A DNA stretch of 64,000 bases from Halichondria panicea (lineage: Eukaryota > Porifera > Demospongiae > Suberitida > Halichondriidae). Of this stretch, positions 46,788 through 57,600 are shown piece after piece. The stretch covers positions 6,543,651-6,607,650 of the forward strand of contig NC_087388.1 of assembly GCF_963675165.1 (NCBI RefSeq). The letters run 5' to 3'. A program made the translations under genes and the position numbers. How positions within the stretch are numbered: position 1 is the stretch's first letter; each line of letters starts with the position of its first letter. The notes beneath the pieces were generated by a model. The model saw only the letters and a program-made list of their open reading frames with translations, was not told where the DNA came from and made no database searches.

Positions 46788-47368
46788 TATATCTTGAATC
46801 TCCAAGGCCAACAACAACAACACATCAATGAAATTTTCTGAAAGAGGCACACCTAATGTAACCTTTGAACTTTTTCTCAAGCAAGGTTTTGGTAATAACG
46901 ACCTTTTTCTAATTTCAATAGCAAACAGTTTGTTCTAAAGACGACCTTTCCCCTATTTTCAATGGAGGCAAAGGGGAGGGGCTGCTTAACTTCACAGTTT
47001 TAATTAATCATGACATCATTAAAGGTCAAGCTACTGTCGTGTTGTTGTTGTGAAGACTCCTAATGTAAAGCTTTTAGCAGAGGAGCAAGCTATTACCGAC
47101 TACTATAAGCGGAGAGAAGGCTACTAATATACCGTGGGAGCAAGCTGGAACGTGCAGGAGGTCGTATAAAGTCTCTACAGAACAACAATAGGCCTTGAAC
47201 CATTGTCTGGTAATTGTACTACAGTGTGGATCACATCATCCATTGTGAGTCTTTATGGACAGATTTCAAACGTTTTTGAGAGCTCTGCAAATGTCGCAAT
47301 CACATTAAAACACTTGAAACACTCACAAGATCAAACAAAACGACGAATAACTGAATCAAGTTCATGCA
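46788..47368. promoter_or_regulatory. Divergent intergenic region between NDUFA5 and the RSBN1-type gene
   Basis: About 580 bp with no supported exon. It must hold both promoters. A further 5' exon of the RSBN1-type gene cannot be excluded, because the coding frame starts close to the conserved domain. Confidence 0.45.
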
Positions 47369-48112
47369 ATGAATTCGGATATCTTCGAGGGAGGTGTTCT
47401 GGCCCCTCTGATGTCAAAGGTCAAACAGGAGCAACTCGGCATGCCACCATTCACTGACAAAGATCACTACATACGATCGTCCAAGACAGGAGAAGGTCCC
47501 TTTAATTACTCTCTGACTGATTACATTCACATTGATACCCACGCTGGCGGCGGTGCAAGTGTCGTACACATCTATCAGGACGAACTATCGTGTTTAGACC
47601 AACCACAATTGGACGAACTGGCAACCATGTTTTTTGAGGAAGTATTCAGGGAAGATAAGAGAGGCAATGCACATCATGTGATGGGAATAGTCCACAGGGC
47701 AGCCGCTTATTTGCCAGAGTTGGTGTCGTATTTAGGAGAAACACAACCTGATCTAGACGTTAAGGTATGTTTGTGTATTGTGCAATGTCTTGTATTTGTG
47801 TGTGTGTGTGTGTGTGTGTGTTCCTTGCACCAACAATGTACGTAGTGTTTGCTGTACACCAGCCAAGGGATTTCCCCCTCTCTAGTAAGCCCTTGAAATG
47901 CTCTCTACAATGACTTTGATTGTCTTTAAACTTGGAGAGAGCTGCTTAGACTAGGTCCTGGAGATAGACACACTCCTAATACCATGTGTGCCTCACCTTA
48001 CAATCTCTGAAGTTAATCTAACCTCCATAATTCATCAGTCACTACTCACTACATAGCCATCCCCACAATCCCACTGCAAATAGACCACTCACAACTTGCT
48101 GGTTGTAATTTA

Positions 48113-48154
<42 letters not shown>

Positions 48155-51100
48155 CACACCCACACACACTGCAGGTTGGCCACCTTCGTAAGCCTCAGAT
48201 AGAGACAGTCAAGATGGCGGACTATACTCGACGAGTGGAGGAGAGCTATTGCAGCGGCACCTTCAGACACGGTCCTCTACTACAGGTCAGCATGGTGGGA
48301 CAGTTCTCTGAGGAATCTGGAGGATACTTCCCTCAGCTACTAGGTATGGTGGGGTCAAAGGTCAACTACTAGGTAGGGTGGGGTGGAAGGCTAAAGTTCA
48401 GTAGAGTATGCTGTGTATTGTATGTATGTGCTTCACAGTGTGTCTCTTGTGTCAAAGAGAGCATTTAAAGTTTCCACAATAGCCCCCCTTGCTCAGTGGT
48501 TGTTCTGGCTTGTTGATTGATCAGGCTTGTTGGTTGATAGTGAGTCATTAGGAAAACCAGTTCCAGCCACCATGACTAAGTTTACATATAGGCATGACTG
48601 CCTTGCATGTAGCTGTAATCAATGCTTCTAGTGTTCATATTTCATTTCTGTATCTACATGCATAGATCTGTACGCATACAATTATAGAGATCAATGACTT
48701 CCTCTACTGTTGCCATCAGCTTCTAGTGTTCATGACAAGTGGGAGAAAGTTGGGATCATTCCATTTCTGTGTCTATACACGATATTTCCTTTATCTCATC
48801 AGATTTGCTGGAGGAGAGTCCATTTGTTCGTCTTACTACGCCCTGGGGTGGTCTCTCTAGCCTAGACCTGCCCAACAGACAGCTATCTGACGACGGGCCC
48901 ATCCTCTGGGTCAGGCCGGGGGAGCAGATGATTGCCTCAGGGGAAACCCCCGCTGGTACACCAAGGAAGAAAAAAGCGTAAGTGTGTGCTTTGTGTGTTT
49001 ATTATACATGTACAAGTTAGCTACAAGCGTGCCATCTACAAAAACATGTTGACACATTGTACCGTACATGGGTATTATTTATATTGAAAATGTTTAGCAA
49101 ATTAAAGTCAATAAAGTCAATGCTCAACTGTGGGCCAGTATTGGATATACAAAACAATTTTGCAGACCAATTGTTTCATGTAATTTTTATTAATTAAACT
49201 CTTTCTCTGCCCGATTATACTTTACGTGATTTAACCCTTTCCCCACAGTGGCAAGTCCGAGCTCCACTCTCTGTATGCTTCTCGAATGAGTGAGAAGAGG
49301 GAAACCTTATTTGAGGATCGTACGCGTTGTCATGCCGACCATGTAGGCCAGGGCCTCGGGCAACAAACTACAGCGGCTGTAGGTGTTCTCAAGGCAGTCA
49401 AGTTCGAGGATGAAAGGTACTCAATTGTAACTATCTTTTAGTTTGAATCAACAGCTAAAACTACGATCTTTGTGGCGGTGTGTGTGTGCAGTGTAGCCTG
49501 ACTGCATGATAAAGTATTAGTTGTTATATCTTGAGTGGCCGTAACTTTAGTTCCGTTGGTCCATTTTGTGATAGCTGGAAGTGAGCTCTTTCAGAAAATC
49601 TATTAAAATCGAAGTTCATTTTTGGGGCTGTTTTTGACAAAAAAGCGTGGGCTATAGGTGGGGGAAATGTGCAAATTTGGGCAAGATTGAAATGTTTGAG
49701 CTGAACATACTATCTGATAGAGTTTTTTCTAAGCTTTCAGAAAATTAAACTTTCATTTAAATAGGACTAACGGAACTTAAGTTATGGCCGATCGAAGATT
49801 ACATTTAGCTCAACCTACTGTTAGTACAGTGTACATGTACTATTTCCCTGCAGTGACACTGGTAGTAGAGAGATGAAAGATGTGATCTGCTTCCATGCTG
49901 CTGACTTCAACGAGGTAGCACTGAGACTGCAGCTGGACTTATATGAACCACCAATGTCACAGGTCAGTACATCAATGTAGAATACCACACAGAGAAATAT
50001 CAAATTATACAATATAATTATAGCTAAGTCTAATAACAGTACTGCAACGATTTCTGTTCTAATTATTGTTTCGGTATTAATCTGTTGCACATGTACACAC
50101 GTCTATAACACACGTCTATAAAGTACATTCCAGCCATGATTTGTATTCGGGAAGTTTGACTGAAACTCGTATGGTCAGTGTGTCATCTTTAAGATGCTCC
50201 CATTTGGTGGGATTAACACTGATTATGTCATTATGAGGCATGAAGAATGGTATACCGTAACCTGTCTCAGCTCTTTCATCGTCTTCTACTCTTTGACTTG
50301 CCGGATCATCGGGTGGAAATATAAATTCGCCTTTGTGATGGTTCGTGTTTCTTATCAAATTTAATATCTCAAATTTAATCTTCCCAGTGAACGGCCAGGG
50401 CAGGGAGTCATCATTGTCCCCCTTCATGAGACATATACCAATAGACAGATAATCATATTTTTCTTCAGCCGCTTCTCCTGTACCGTTGGCATGCACACGA
50501 GCACACATTTTATAGCCATTTGAGGGTGTATAAAATGGAGGACTGTGAAATACTTCGCTGTTGTTTTTTCGACGTGTATAATTATCCATTTTAAAAACAT
50601 GTATGGTACAAATATCGTTCTCTATTGAACTTCCCTGCCTCATTTTTTGATAGGTGATTTCTCTCTCATACCTGGCACATTTTTTGCTTAGGTTTAGGGA
50701 ATTTTCGACTATTGTTTTCAAATGAAATTGTGCATTTTCCTCGTGTATTTGGATATCTTTTCGTGGCGGTTTTTTTTCACAGCCAACCTCAGCATACTTG
50801 CAGGACACAGGCTCGTATTCACACATGGATTGATGGGTAATGATCTCACAGCGAGGAATGTTGCCCTGGCATTGATCATTCGGACATGGTACCTTAAACT
50901 TTGGGCAGATCTCTAGATGAGTGGTGGTCCTCTCCTGATGTTCCCCCGTCTCCTGACAATGTGGACACTTGTACTGACGTCTTGGGCAGTGGTTGGTGAG
51001 GTGGTCTTTAAGATCTTTTCTCAGAAACTTCGCAATATTATTATAGATCTTGCACTTGTTAGTACAGGGCAGGAGAGCATAGTCACATGACTGAAGGTGT

Positions 51101-54020
51101 GTCTTAAGATCTCCTAGTTCCCCCACCCAGCAACAGCCGTTGACCAGGTTGCTGCATTTGACCTTTAGAGCTTTGATGTCCCTGGCACCTGCAAGATAAT
51201 TAATGATTTGTGCAATACGTTTATAATACAGAGACATACCTCTCGAATCTTTAAAGAGAGTTAAATCTTGTCGACAATTTGGACAAGTCGTCTCGCTCTT
51301 CTGATATTCAATGATGCAGTCATGACAGAATACTTTGCCACAGTCATTGGTAGCATCTCCAGGATGTTGGTGAGGGTCCCTGGCTACACAGAGGCAGATG
51401 AGACACTTCAGACCTTCAGAGGGCTCTTCGAACCAGTTCAGATCATAGCCACCTACGCTAGAGCTGTTGGACGCCATATCATAAACTCTCCTTAGTCACA
51501 AAAGGGAGAGGAATTTGTTTGATTTATCTGTCACAAGACTATCTCCATATTTGCTTATCACTATTCACATACTGGGCGTGGTGTAGTTTCAGGACAACAT
51601 AATTATAGTCATGATATTCATATTCTGAGCAACTCATTTGTACATAGCATTCCTTCATTAAAAATCCTGACATCTGCTAAGAGAGTTAAATTTTCTCGAC
51701 AGTGTGGACAATTTGTGCTCTCCTTCTGATGTAATTATTTTTGCTATGCACTTACTAAATTCCTTCCCTTCCCCCCCCCCCCCCCACACACACACACACA
51801 GTGCCGTCAGTGGGTGGAGGAGGCCAAGCTGAACCTGTTACGTCGTGAGGGTGTTCGCTACGCACACTTTAGACTGAGGGAAGATGATGTGTATTTCATC
51901 CCACGCAATGTGATCCACCAGTTCCAGACAGTGGCTGCCTGTACTAGCATTGCCTGGCATCTCAGACTCAGGCAGTATCACACAGCCGCAGCAGAGGGAC
52001 GGGCTAATGGAACACAGGTGTGTGGGGTGTGTGGTGTGAGGAGGGGTGTTGTAGCTTATAGTTTGTTTTCTGGCACAATATCTTATCCAAACACTTCCAT
52101 GTATAGGAAGCTGGGGAAATGACTGCCTCTGAAAAAAACCTCTCCGATTCCGATATTGACCACACCCACAAAAACGGTCATGTGACCTCGTTGAAGAACT
52201 CTGCAAATCACCATGGCAACACGCTTGAAGGATCCTCTTCGGATGAAGACCAAATATCGTTTTCCTATTCGTCAGACGAAGAATTTCTACCAGACATGAT
52301 TAAAAAGAAAAAAACCGCTAGCAGCTCAAAAAAGAAGTCCTCATTTCCTTCATCTCCTGCTAATAAGAGCACACCATTATCGGAGCAACCTCTCTCACCT
52401 TCTAAGAGTTTGACCTCTCAGTCTAAGGTCAAAGCGCAGAGTGCAGTACGCAGTAAGCTCTCGGCACATAAGGATAGGAATATCAAAACACTTGGTGATT
52501 CTACGCCACAAAATATGAGCAATACATCCTCACAATCTCGAGAGGGTACGCCCACCTCCCCACACGCCCACGACACACCCTTACACCACCCACAGCTCCA
52601 CTCGTCACAGTTACAGCCCTCACAACCACACAGACGATTAGAAAACAAGAGAAAAGAAGATCTGTTCAGCCTGGAAAAGAAACGTCGAAGACTAAGCTCT
52701 ATGAACAACCTCCTCCGAAAAAGCTCTACCCCCTCCACTCCTCACACTCCTCACATTCCTGACATGGGTGAGGCCAGGACGCCACAGATACCGTCACTAG
52801 CATCCAAGGGCAAGACAATGAGAAACAGTCCCGCTGGCAAAAGACCACGGAAAAGCATCGATAGCAGTGATTCTGAGATTATTGAACCGACGTCTGTCAA
52901 GAAAACAAGCCCTTCAAGCAATTCAAAGCATCGACTTTCTAGTTTATCCGATAGCGAAGATGAGATTGTCTCCATGCCAACACGACAAGTGTCCCCACCA
53001 CTTAACAAGCAGGGGCCAGCCTCGACACTCTGGAAGGCTGATGGAACACTCAACAGTAGCAGTGACGAATCTGGTAAAGAGGAAAGACGCAAACCAAAGA
53101 AGATTAATCATGTGGACAGAATGAAATCGATTTTTGGCGATTCAGAAAGTGATGATGAATCATCCAACAAAGTCAGTGTGCCCTCTCCCCCTCCTCCAGT
53201 GGTTAAGCACACTAAGGTGGACACCCCTCCAGTGGTTAAGCAGACTAAGGTGGATAAGGTTGTGAGAAAGCCTAACAAAAGACAAGTATTCAGTGACTCT
53301 AATTCTTCTGATAATGAGGAGGCTGATGTTGCTGTCCAGGTGCCTGTTGTTAAGGAGGTTCCCCACTCTGAGAAGGGGAATTCCCATGCTGTTAGGGACA
53401 TCCCCCATGTTGTTAGGGACTCCCCTCATCCTGACCACAAGGCTAAGAGCGTACAGCGCAATCACAACAAGTCAGAACACTCCTCTACCACCAAACGACC
53501 TCTGGACCGCAGCACTCATAACGACGATAGCACTGCTAAGAAACTACGACTTGTCGATATCGATTTCACGGGTGGTAAAATGCGATCACCTTTCTCACAA
53601 CCTAAACCCTCTTCTAAACTGACACCTCTAAAGAAGCTAAGACTGCAATCACAGAAGAGCCACCATGGACCGTTGTCTGTGCACAGCAAACCAAAGAGCA
53701 GTGATGGTAAACTTCACACGTCCAGGAAAGAGGAGCATAAAACTACTGACAAGAAACCATCCGTTCACAAACTAACTTCTCCGGAAAAAAGCTCAAAACA
53801 AATTTCATCGACAACGAAAGACGGTCATCATAGAAAGAACGATTTGTTTAAGAAGTCATCACATGACTCTACTAAGAGATCACATGACCATGTCAAGAAA
53901 TCGCATGACTCGAGTAAAAAGTCACATGACTCTTCTGGGAGGGAACTGTTTGCTCACAAGAATGCAATTTTAGCGGCCAAGTTTCCACAAAAAAGGAACT
54001 TAGTGCCAGAGCACTCGTAA
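47369..54020 (+). CDS. RSBN1: RSBN1/KDM9-type protein with C-terminal basic low-complexity tail
   Basis: Seven exons (47369-47764, 48175-48343, 48803-48977, 49249-49416, 49854-49962, 51802-52017, 52107-54020) join in phase to 1048 residues. Residues about 25-411 form the conserved domain: [107 protein letters not shown]. These closely follow vertebrate RSBN1/RSBN1L. The family (with C. elegans DPY-21) is assigned H4K20me2 demethylase activity through a JmjC-like fold; the HID and HxxxD-like His/Asp residues here are candidate metal ligands. Residues 412-1048 are Ser/Lys/His-rich and disordered. In vertebrates the basic region is N-terminal, so the order appears reversed. Intron 5 hosts an antisense RING/TRAF-like gene. 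Confidence 0.92.
48112..48152. repeat. (CA)n tract upstream of RSBN1-type exon 2
   Basis: A pure CA run followed by ccacacccacacacactgcag leads to the acceptor at 48174. Confidence 0.95.
49530..49795. repeat. Repeat family B copy in RSBN1-type intron 4
   Basis: It begins ggccgtaactttagttccgt and ends acggaacttaagttatggcc in inverted form, with the agcgtgggctataggtgggg centre. Confidence 0.8.
50116..51477 (-). CDS. RING/TRAF-like protein nested antisense in RSBN1-type intron 5
   Basis: Two exons (51477-51240 and 51188-50116) give 436 residues. The 51-nt intron is a multiple of three and has no stop, so retention gives 453 residues. The splice position and phase are the same as in the paralogue at 20223-21203. 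Domains: RING-like (about 25-75: [33 protein letters not shown]); TRAF-type zinc fingers ([70 protein letters not shown]); a coiled coil; a divergent MATH-like domain ending [20 protein letters not shown]. Lys replaces the usual His ligand in CGKVFC. Probable ubiquitin-signalling adaptor; partner unknown. It has more zinc fingers than copies A and B. Confidence 0.88.
   Translation of the reverse strand: MASNSSSVGGYDLNWFEEPSEGLKCLICLCVARDPHQHPGDATNDCGKVFCHDCIIEYQKSETTCPNCRQDLTLFKDSRGMSLYYKRIAQIINYLAGARDIKALKVKCSNLVNGCCWVGELGDLKTHLQSCDYALLPCTNKCKIYNNIAKFLRKDLKDHLTNHCPRRQYKCPHCQETGEHQERTTTHLEICPKFKVPCPNDQCQGNIPRCEIITHQSMCEYEPVSCKYAEVGCEKKPPRKDIQIHEENAQFHLKTIVENSLNLSKKCARYEREITYQKMRQGSSIENDICTIHVFKMDNYTRRKNNSEVFHSPPFYTPSNGYKMCARVHANGTGEAAEEKYDYLSIGICLMKGDNDDSLPWPFTGKIKFEILNLIRNTNHHKGEFIFPPDDPASQRVEDDERAETGYGIPFFMPHNDIISVNPTKWEHLKDDTLTIRVSVKLPEYKSWLECTL
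51189..51239 (-). other. 51-nt stop-free intron or retained segment of the nested TRAF-like gene
   Basis: It has a gtatgt donor and a ttgcag acceptor. The paralogue has an intron at the identical position and phase. Because it is 3n and open, either spliced or unspliced transcripts encode a full protein differing by 17 residues between the RING and the first zinc finger. Confidence 0.7.
51657..51735 (-). pseudogene. Relic RING segment upstream of the nested TRAF-like gene
   Basis: The - strand reads about [11 protein letters not shown] then [10 protein letters not shown], matching [11 protein letters not shown] and LTLFKDSRG in the neighbouring gene. Nothing else of the gene remains. It is a decayed fragment of a second copy, between the nested gene and RSBN1-type exon 6. 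Confidence 0.6.
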
Positions 54021-54270
54021 GACAACCCTGTGCAGTGTGTGTACAGTGTACTTTGTGTTATATAACATTGTTGAGAATTATTGTTGCAAGATAATTATTT
54101 AATTACATTATAGGATAATGATGAGGGCGGCGTTAATCGGAGGAATACAGGACATGTGATTACTTTAAGGTGGGCGTGACCGCATCAGCAAAAATACTGC
54201 TTGTTGTACAACTCGTGCAGTGCAGTGTGTTAGTCTTCTCTTTCAGTATCTAGCTAGCTGTGTGGAAGCT
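54021..54270 (+). promoter_or_regulatory. Short intergenic region before the ABCA gene
   Basis: 250 bp between the RSBN1-type stop and the ABCA start, on the same strand. It includes ggtgggcgtgaccgcatcag at about 54171. Contains the presumed ABCA promoter; no other gene. Confidence 0.4.
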
Positions 54271-54577
54271 ATGGCTGGTCTGTCAAGTGAGGCCGTGATA
54301 CCAGAGAGAAAAGATGATTTTGCTGCCGAAGTAACAGTATGGCACCAGTTCAGAGCCTTGGTGAGGTTACTATAGCTACACACCTGTACACTCTCCAGTG
54401 ATTATAGTCAGCTAGTGTGTGTACTCTGGGTTGCACACACACGCATGCTGTGCATACAGTGGTATAAACAAGTAGTCATTTGAGTGTCCGATACATAAAC
54501 ATTCAATATTAAATTATATATCATTGATACGTACCTAATGCTAATATATAACTTTAATCGCTACTAACCCCCCACCA

Positions 54578-54630
<53 letters not shown>

Positions 54631-57600
54631 CACCCACACATGATACATACACACACCACCCACACACACGACAGTTTCTGAAGAATGCAACGCTCCAGTT
54701 TCGCTCTATTGGGACCAACATTTGCCAGCTGCTGACTCCAGTTATATTCATCATGTTTGCTGGACTGTTGCAGGTCATTGTCAACTCTATACTGGCCTCC
54801 AACAATGTTGTGATGCCAGGCACTAGTGCTGGATTCTTCCCACCCAATAACCCAGGGAGGCTAATGGCTTGCAGGTGAGCTAGGGGTCAATGAGGTCATT
54901 TACCTGGTACCCTCAATATCCTTAGCTATTGTATTATTGTACAACGACCCCACACGTTCTACCCCACCTCCAATGCCCCCCACAATGTATAACAATGTAT
55001 AACATAGTTTCAACCCTCCCCCACACAGCTACAACAACACCTCCAATGCACAGCTATGACCCCCCGCCTCCAATGCCCCCCACACACTAACCCCCCACAC
55101 CCTTACCCCCCACACAGCTATGACAACACCTCCAATGCCCCCCACAATGCAGAGGAGTGTCGACACGAAATATTCAACTTCTTTCTCGAGTTTCCAGATT
55201 GGAAGCAATTTCTCGAACAGTTGGAGGAAATCTCTAAATTTAAGAACATCTCTGAAGAGTTACAAGAAGGTCTACAGAACATCAGTGATGTGTCCTTTCT
55301 GCCCTGTCAGAATGTCCTCTTTGATTTGCCCCTCTACTATATTGGAAAGTAAGTTAGTCCAATTGTTTGCGATCAGCAGGATATGCCCACACTGTTAGGA
55401 GTGGTGGTTATTCTCCACAACATTTTGATTGTGGGTTTCTTAACTTATTTCTACTACAGTAGTAACTCACGGTGATTAGTCGCGGTTATGTGTGTCTAGA
55501 GGTTGTTGTACCATGAGTATATTAATGTACTCCTGTTAGTACCAACCACCACCACTGACCAGTGTGGGCACATCACTGCAGTGTACATAGACCTGCCTGC
55601 TCCCTCCCTCAGTTATTGGCCTCCCTCAACCGCCTATATATTTTTATATGTGCTCATTGCGTATGCACTGTTGATGTGCAGGTCGGAGGGAGTAAATCTT
55701 GAGCTTGGTAATCTCACTGGAAGTACAGTGAATGGTTCCTCTGCCACCAACAGAACTGGGTTTGTAGGTACGTCATCACACACCCACCCACACACACTCC
55801 ACACACCTCCACACTTCACACAGGCGGCATGGCTCCAGACTCTTGGTTGTATCAGTTCTCACTGGATTTCAAGATACATGACAAGAACTACATGGAATTG
55901 GACAACAGTGACACTTGTCCTGTGAGTGCCACTTAACCCTCCAGTTACATGCATATTTAACCCTCTCTACTCCAGATTAACGACGGCCCGTATATACAGC
56001 TGCCGATGTTTGTAGAAACTGAAAACTTGACAACTCTCAACAATCAACTGATCGATGTAAGCTAGCACTGTAGTAGGAATAAACCCACAATAATAATTAT
56101 GAGGCAATTCCTTCTGTTACGTGTATAACTTCCTTTTAGAGTGCTTTAAAAATCCCCTCAAGTTGTGTAGCATGTATTACATACCACATGTGACTGTGTT
56201 CACTAGGGATTAGCTGTGGAGGGTGTTTGTGATTCTAGTGACTGCACTGTTTACTTTCAATTAATGACCGTGTTTTAATAATCTCTTCTTTAGATTGTAC
56301 AAGATTACAATCTCCATGCCAACAAGTCCTCAGCAGCCCATGATCAGTACCAGAGGTAAGCAAGCTATGTGCTTGATTATAGCAAATATTTTTAGAGGAC
56401 CTAACAAACTTCATTGATTTGTCTTCTCATGCACATGAAGGAACTCTCAATCTCGTATATCCTGCAGTATAAATGTGCTGCTTTATAACTTAAACATTAA
56501 TTTAAGACAGGCATTTAACTAACTGCTTCTGTACTGATTTAGTTGTGCACCCGCACCCACAGGAACTATGCTTTACTGATTTAGTTGTGCACCCGCACCC
56601 ACAGGAACTATGCTTTACTGATTTAGTTGTGCACCCGCACCCACAGGAACTATGCTTTACTGATTTAGTTGTGCACCCGCACCCACAGGAACTATGCTTT
56701 ACTGATTTAGTTGTGCACCCACAGGAACTATGCTTTACTGATTTAGTTGTGCACCCGCACCCACAGGAACTATGCTTTACTGATTTAGTTGTGCACCCGA
56801 ACCCACAGGAACTATGCTTTACTGATTTAGTTGTGCACCCACACCCACAGGAACTATGCTTTACTGATTTAGTTGTGCACCCGCACCCACAGGAACTATG
56901 CTTTACTGATTTAGTTGTGCACCCGCACCCACAGGAACTATGCTTTACTGATTTAGTTGTGCACTCACACCCACAGGAACTATTACGTGACTCCTCTCTC
57001 CACTGACCAGTATCGCACAGTCATGGGCTATATTCAGAACATACACAACCACTCATTGGACAAGATCAAACCACAAGGTACAGTACTGTATACTCTCAAT
57101 AAATCCAATGAGGGGGGGTTGTAGTTGAACAGCCGTTAACTTTGGTATCGTTGATCCAATGTCAAAAATGTTATGATTTTCTGAAAGCTTAGAAAGAGAC
57201 CTTTCAAATGATGTATTTCAATCCAAAATTTCGTCCGGACCCAAATTTGTCATTTTTCACCTTTGGACCATGGGCTATAATCCATGGTATCGCCAAATTG
57301 GCAAACACTTTTATCTCTCAAATATGAACTTTGATGACACCATTTGAAAGATTTTTTTCTCAGCTTTTAGAAAATCATAAACTCGTTGATATTGGATTCA
57401 CAAAATTCAAGTTATGGCAGCCGAAAGAGTCTCCAAACCATTGATTAAACGGAGGGAGTGGGGGTGTAGTTGAACATCTTTCAACAGCCATAACTTGAGT
57501 ATCGTTGATCCAATGTCAAAAATTTTATGATTTTCTGAAAGCTTAGAAAGAGACCTTTCAAATGATGTATTTCAATCCAAAATTTCGTCGGGACCCAAAT

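Noticed and set aside
47203-47457. 84-residue frame upstream of and overlapping the RSBN1-type start
   Set aside because: It is out of frame with exon 1, shows no family match and has no donor joining it in phase.
56542-56976. CRISPR-like regular repeat array
   Set aside because: The units are directly adjacent with no unique spacers, and the genome is eukaryotic; it is a minisatellite.
56545-57006. 153-residue repetitive frame (HPQELCFTDLVV units)
   Set aside because: It is an intronic 42-bp minisatellite, open because 42 is a multiple of three. The real coding exon starts at 56977 in a different frame context.
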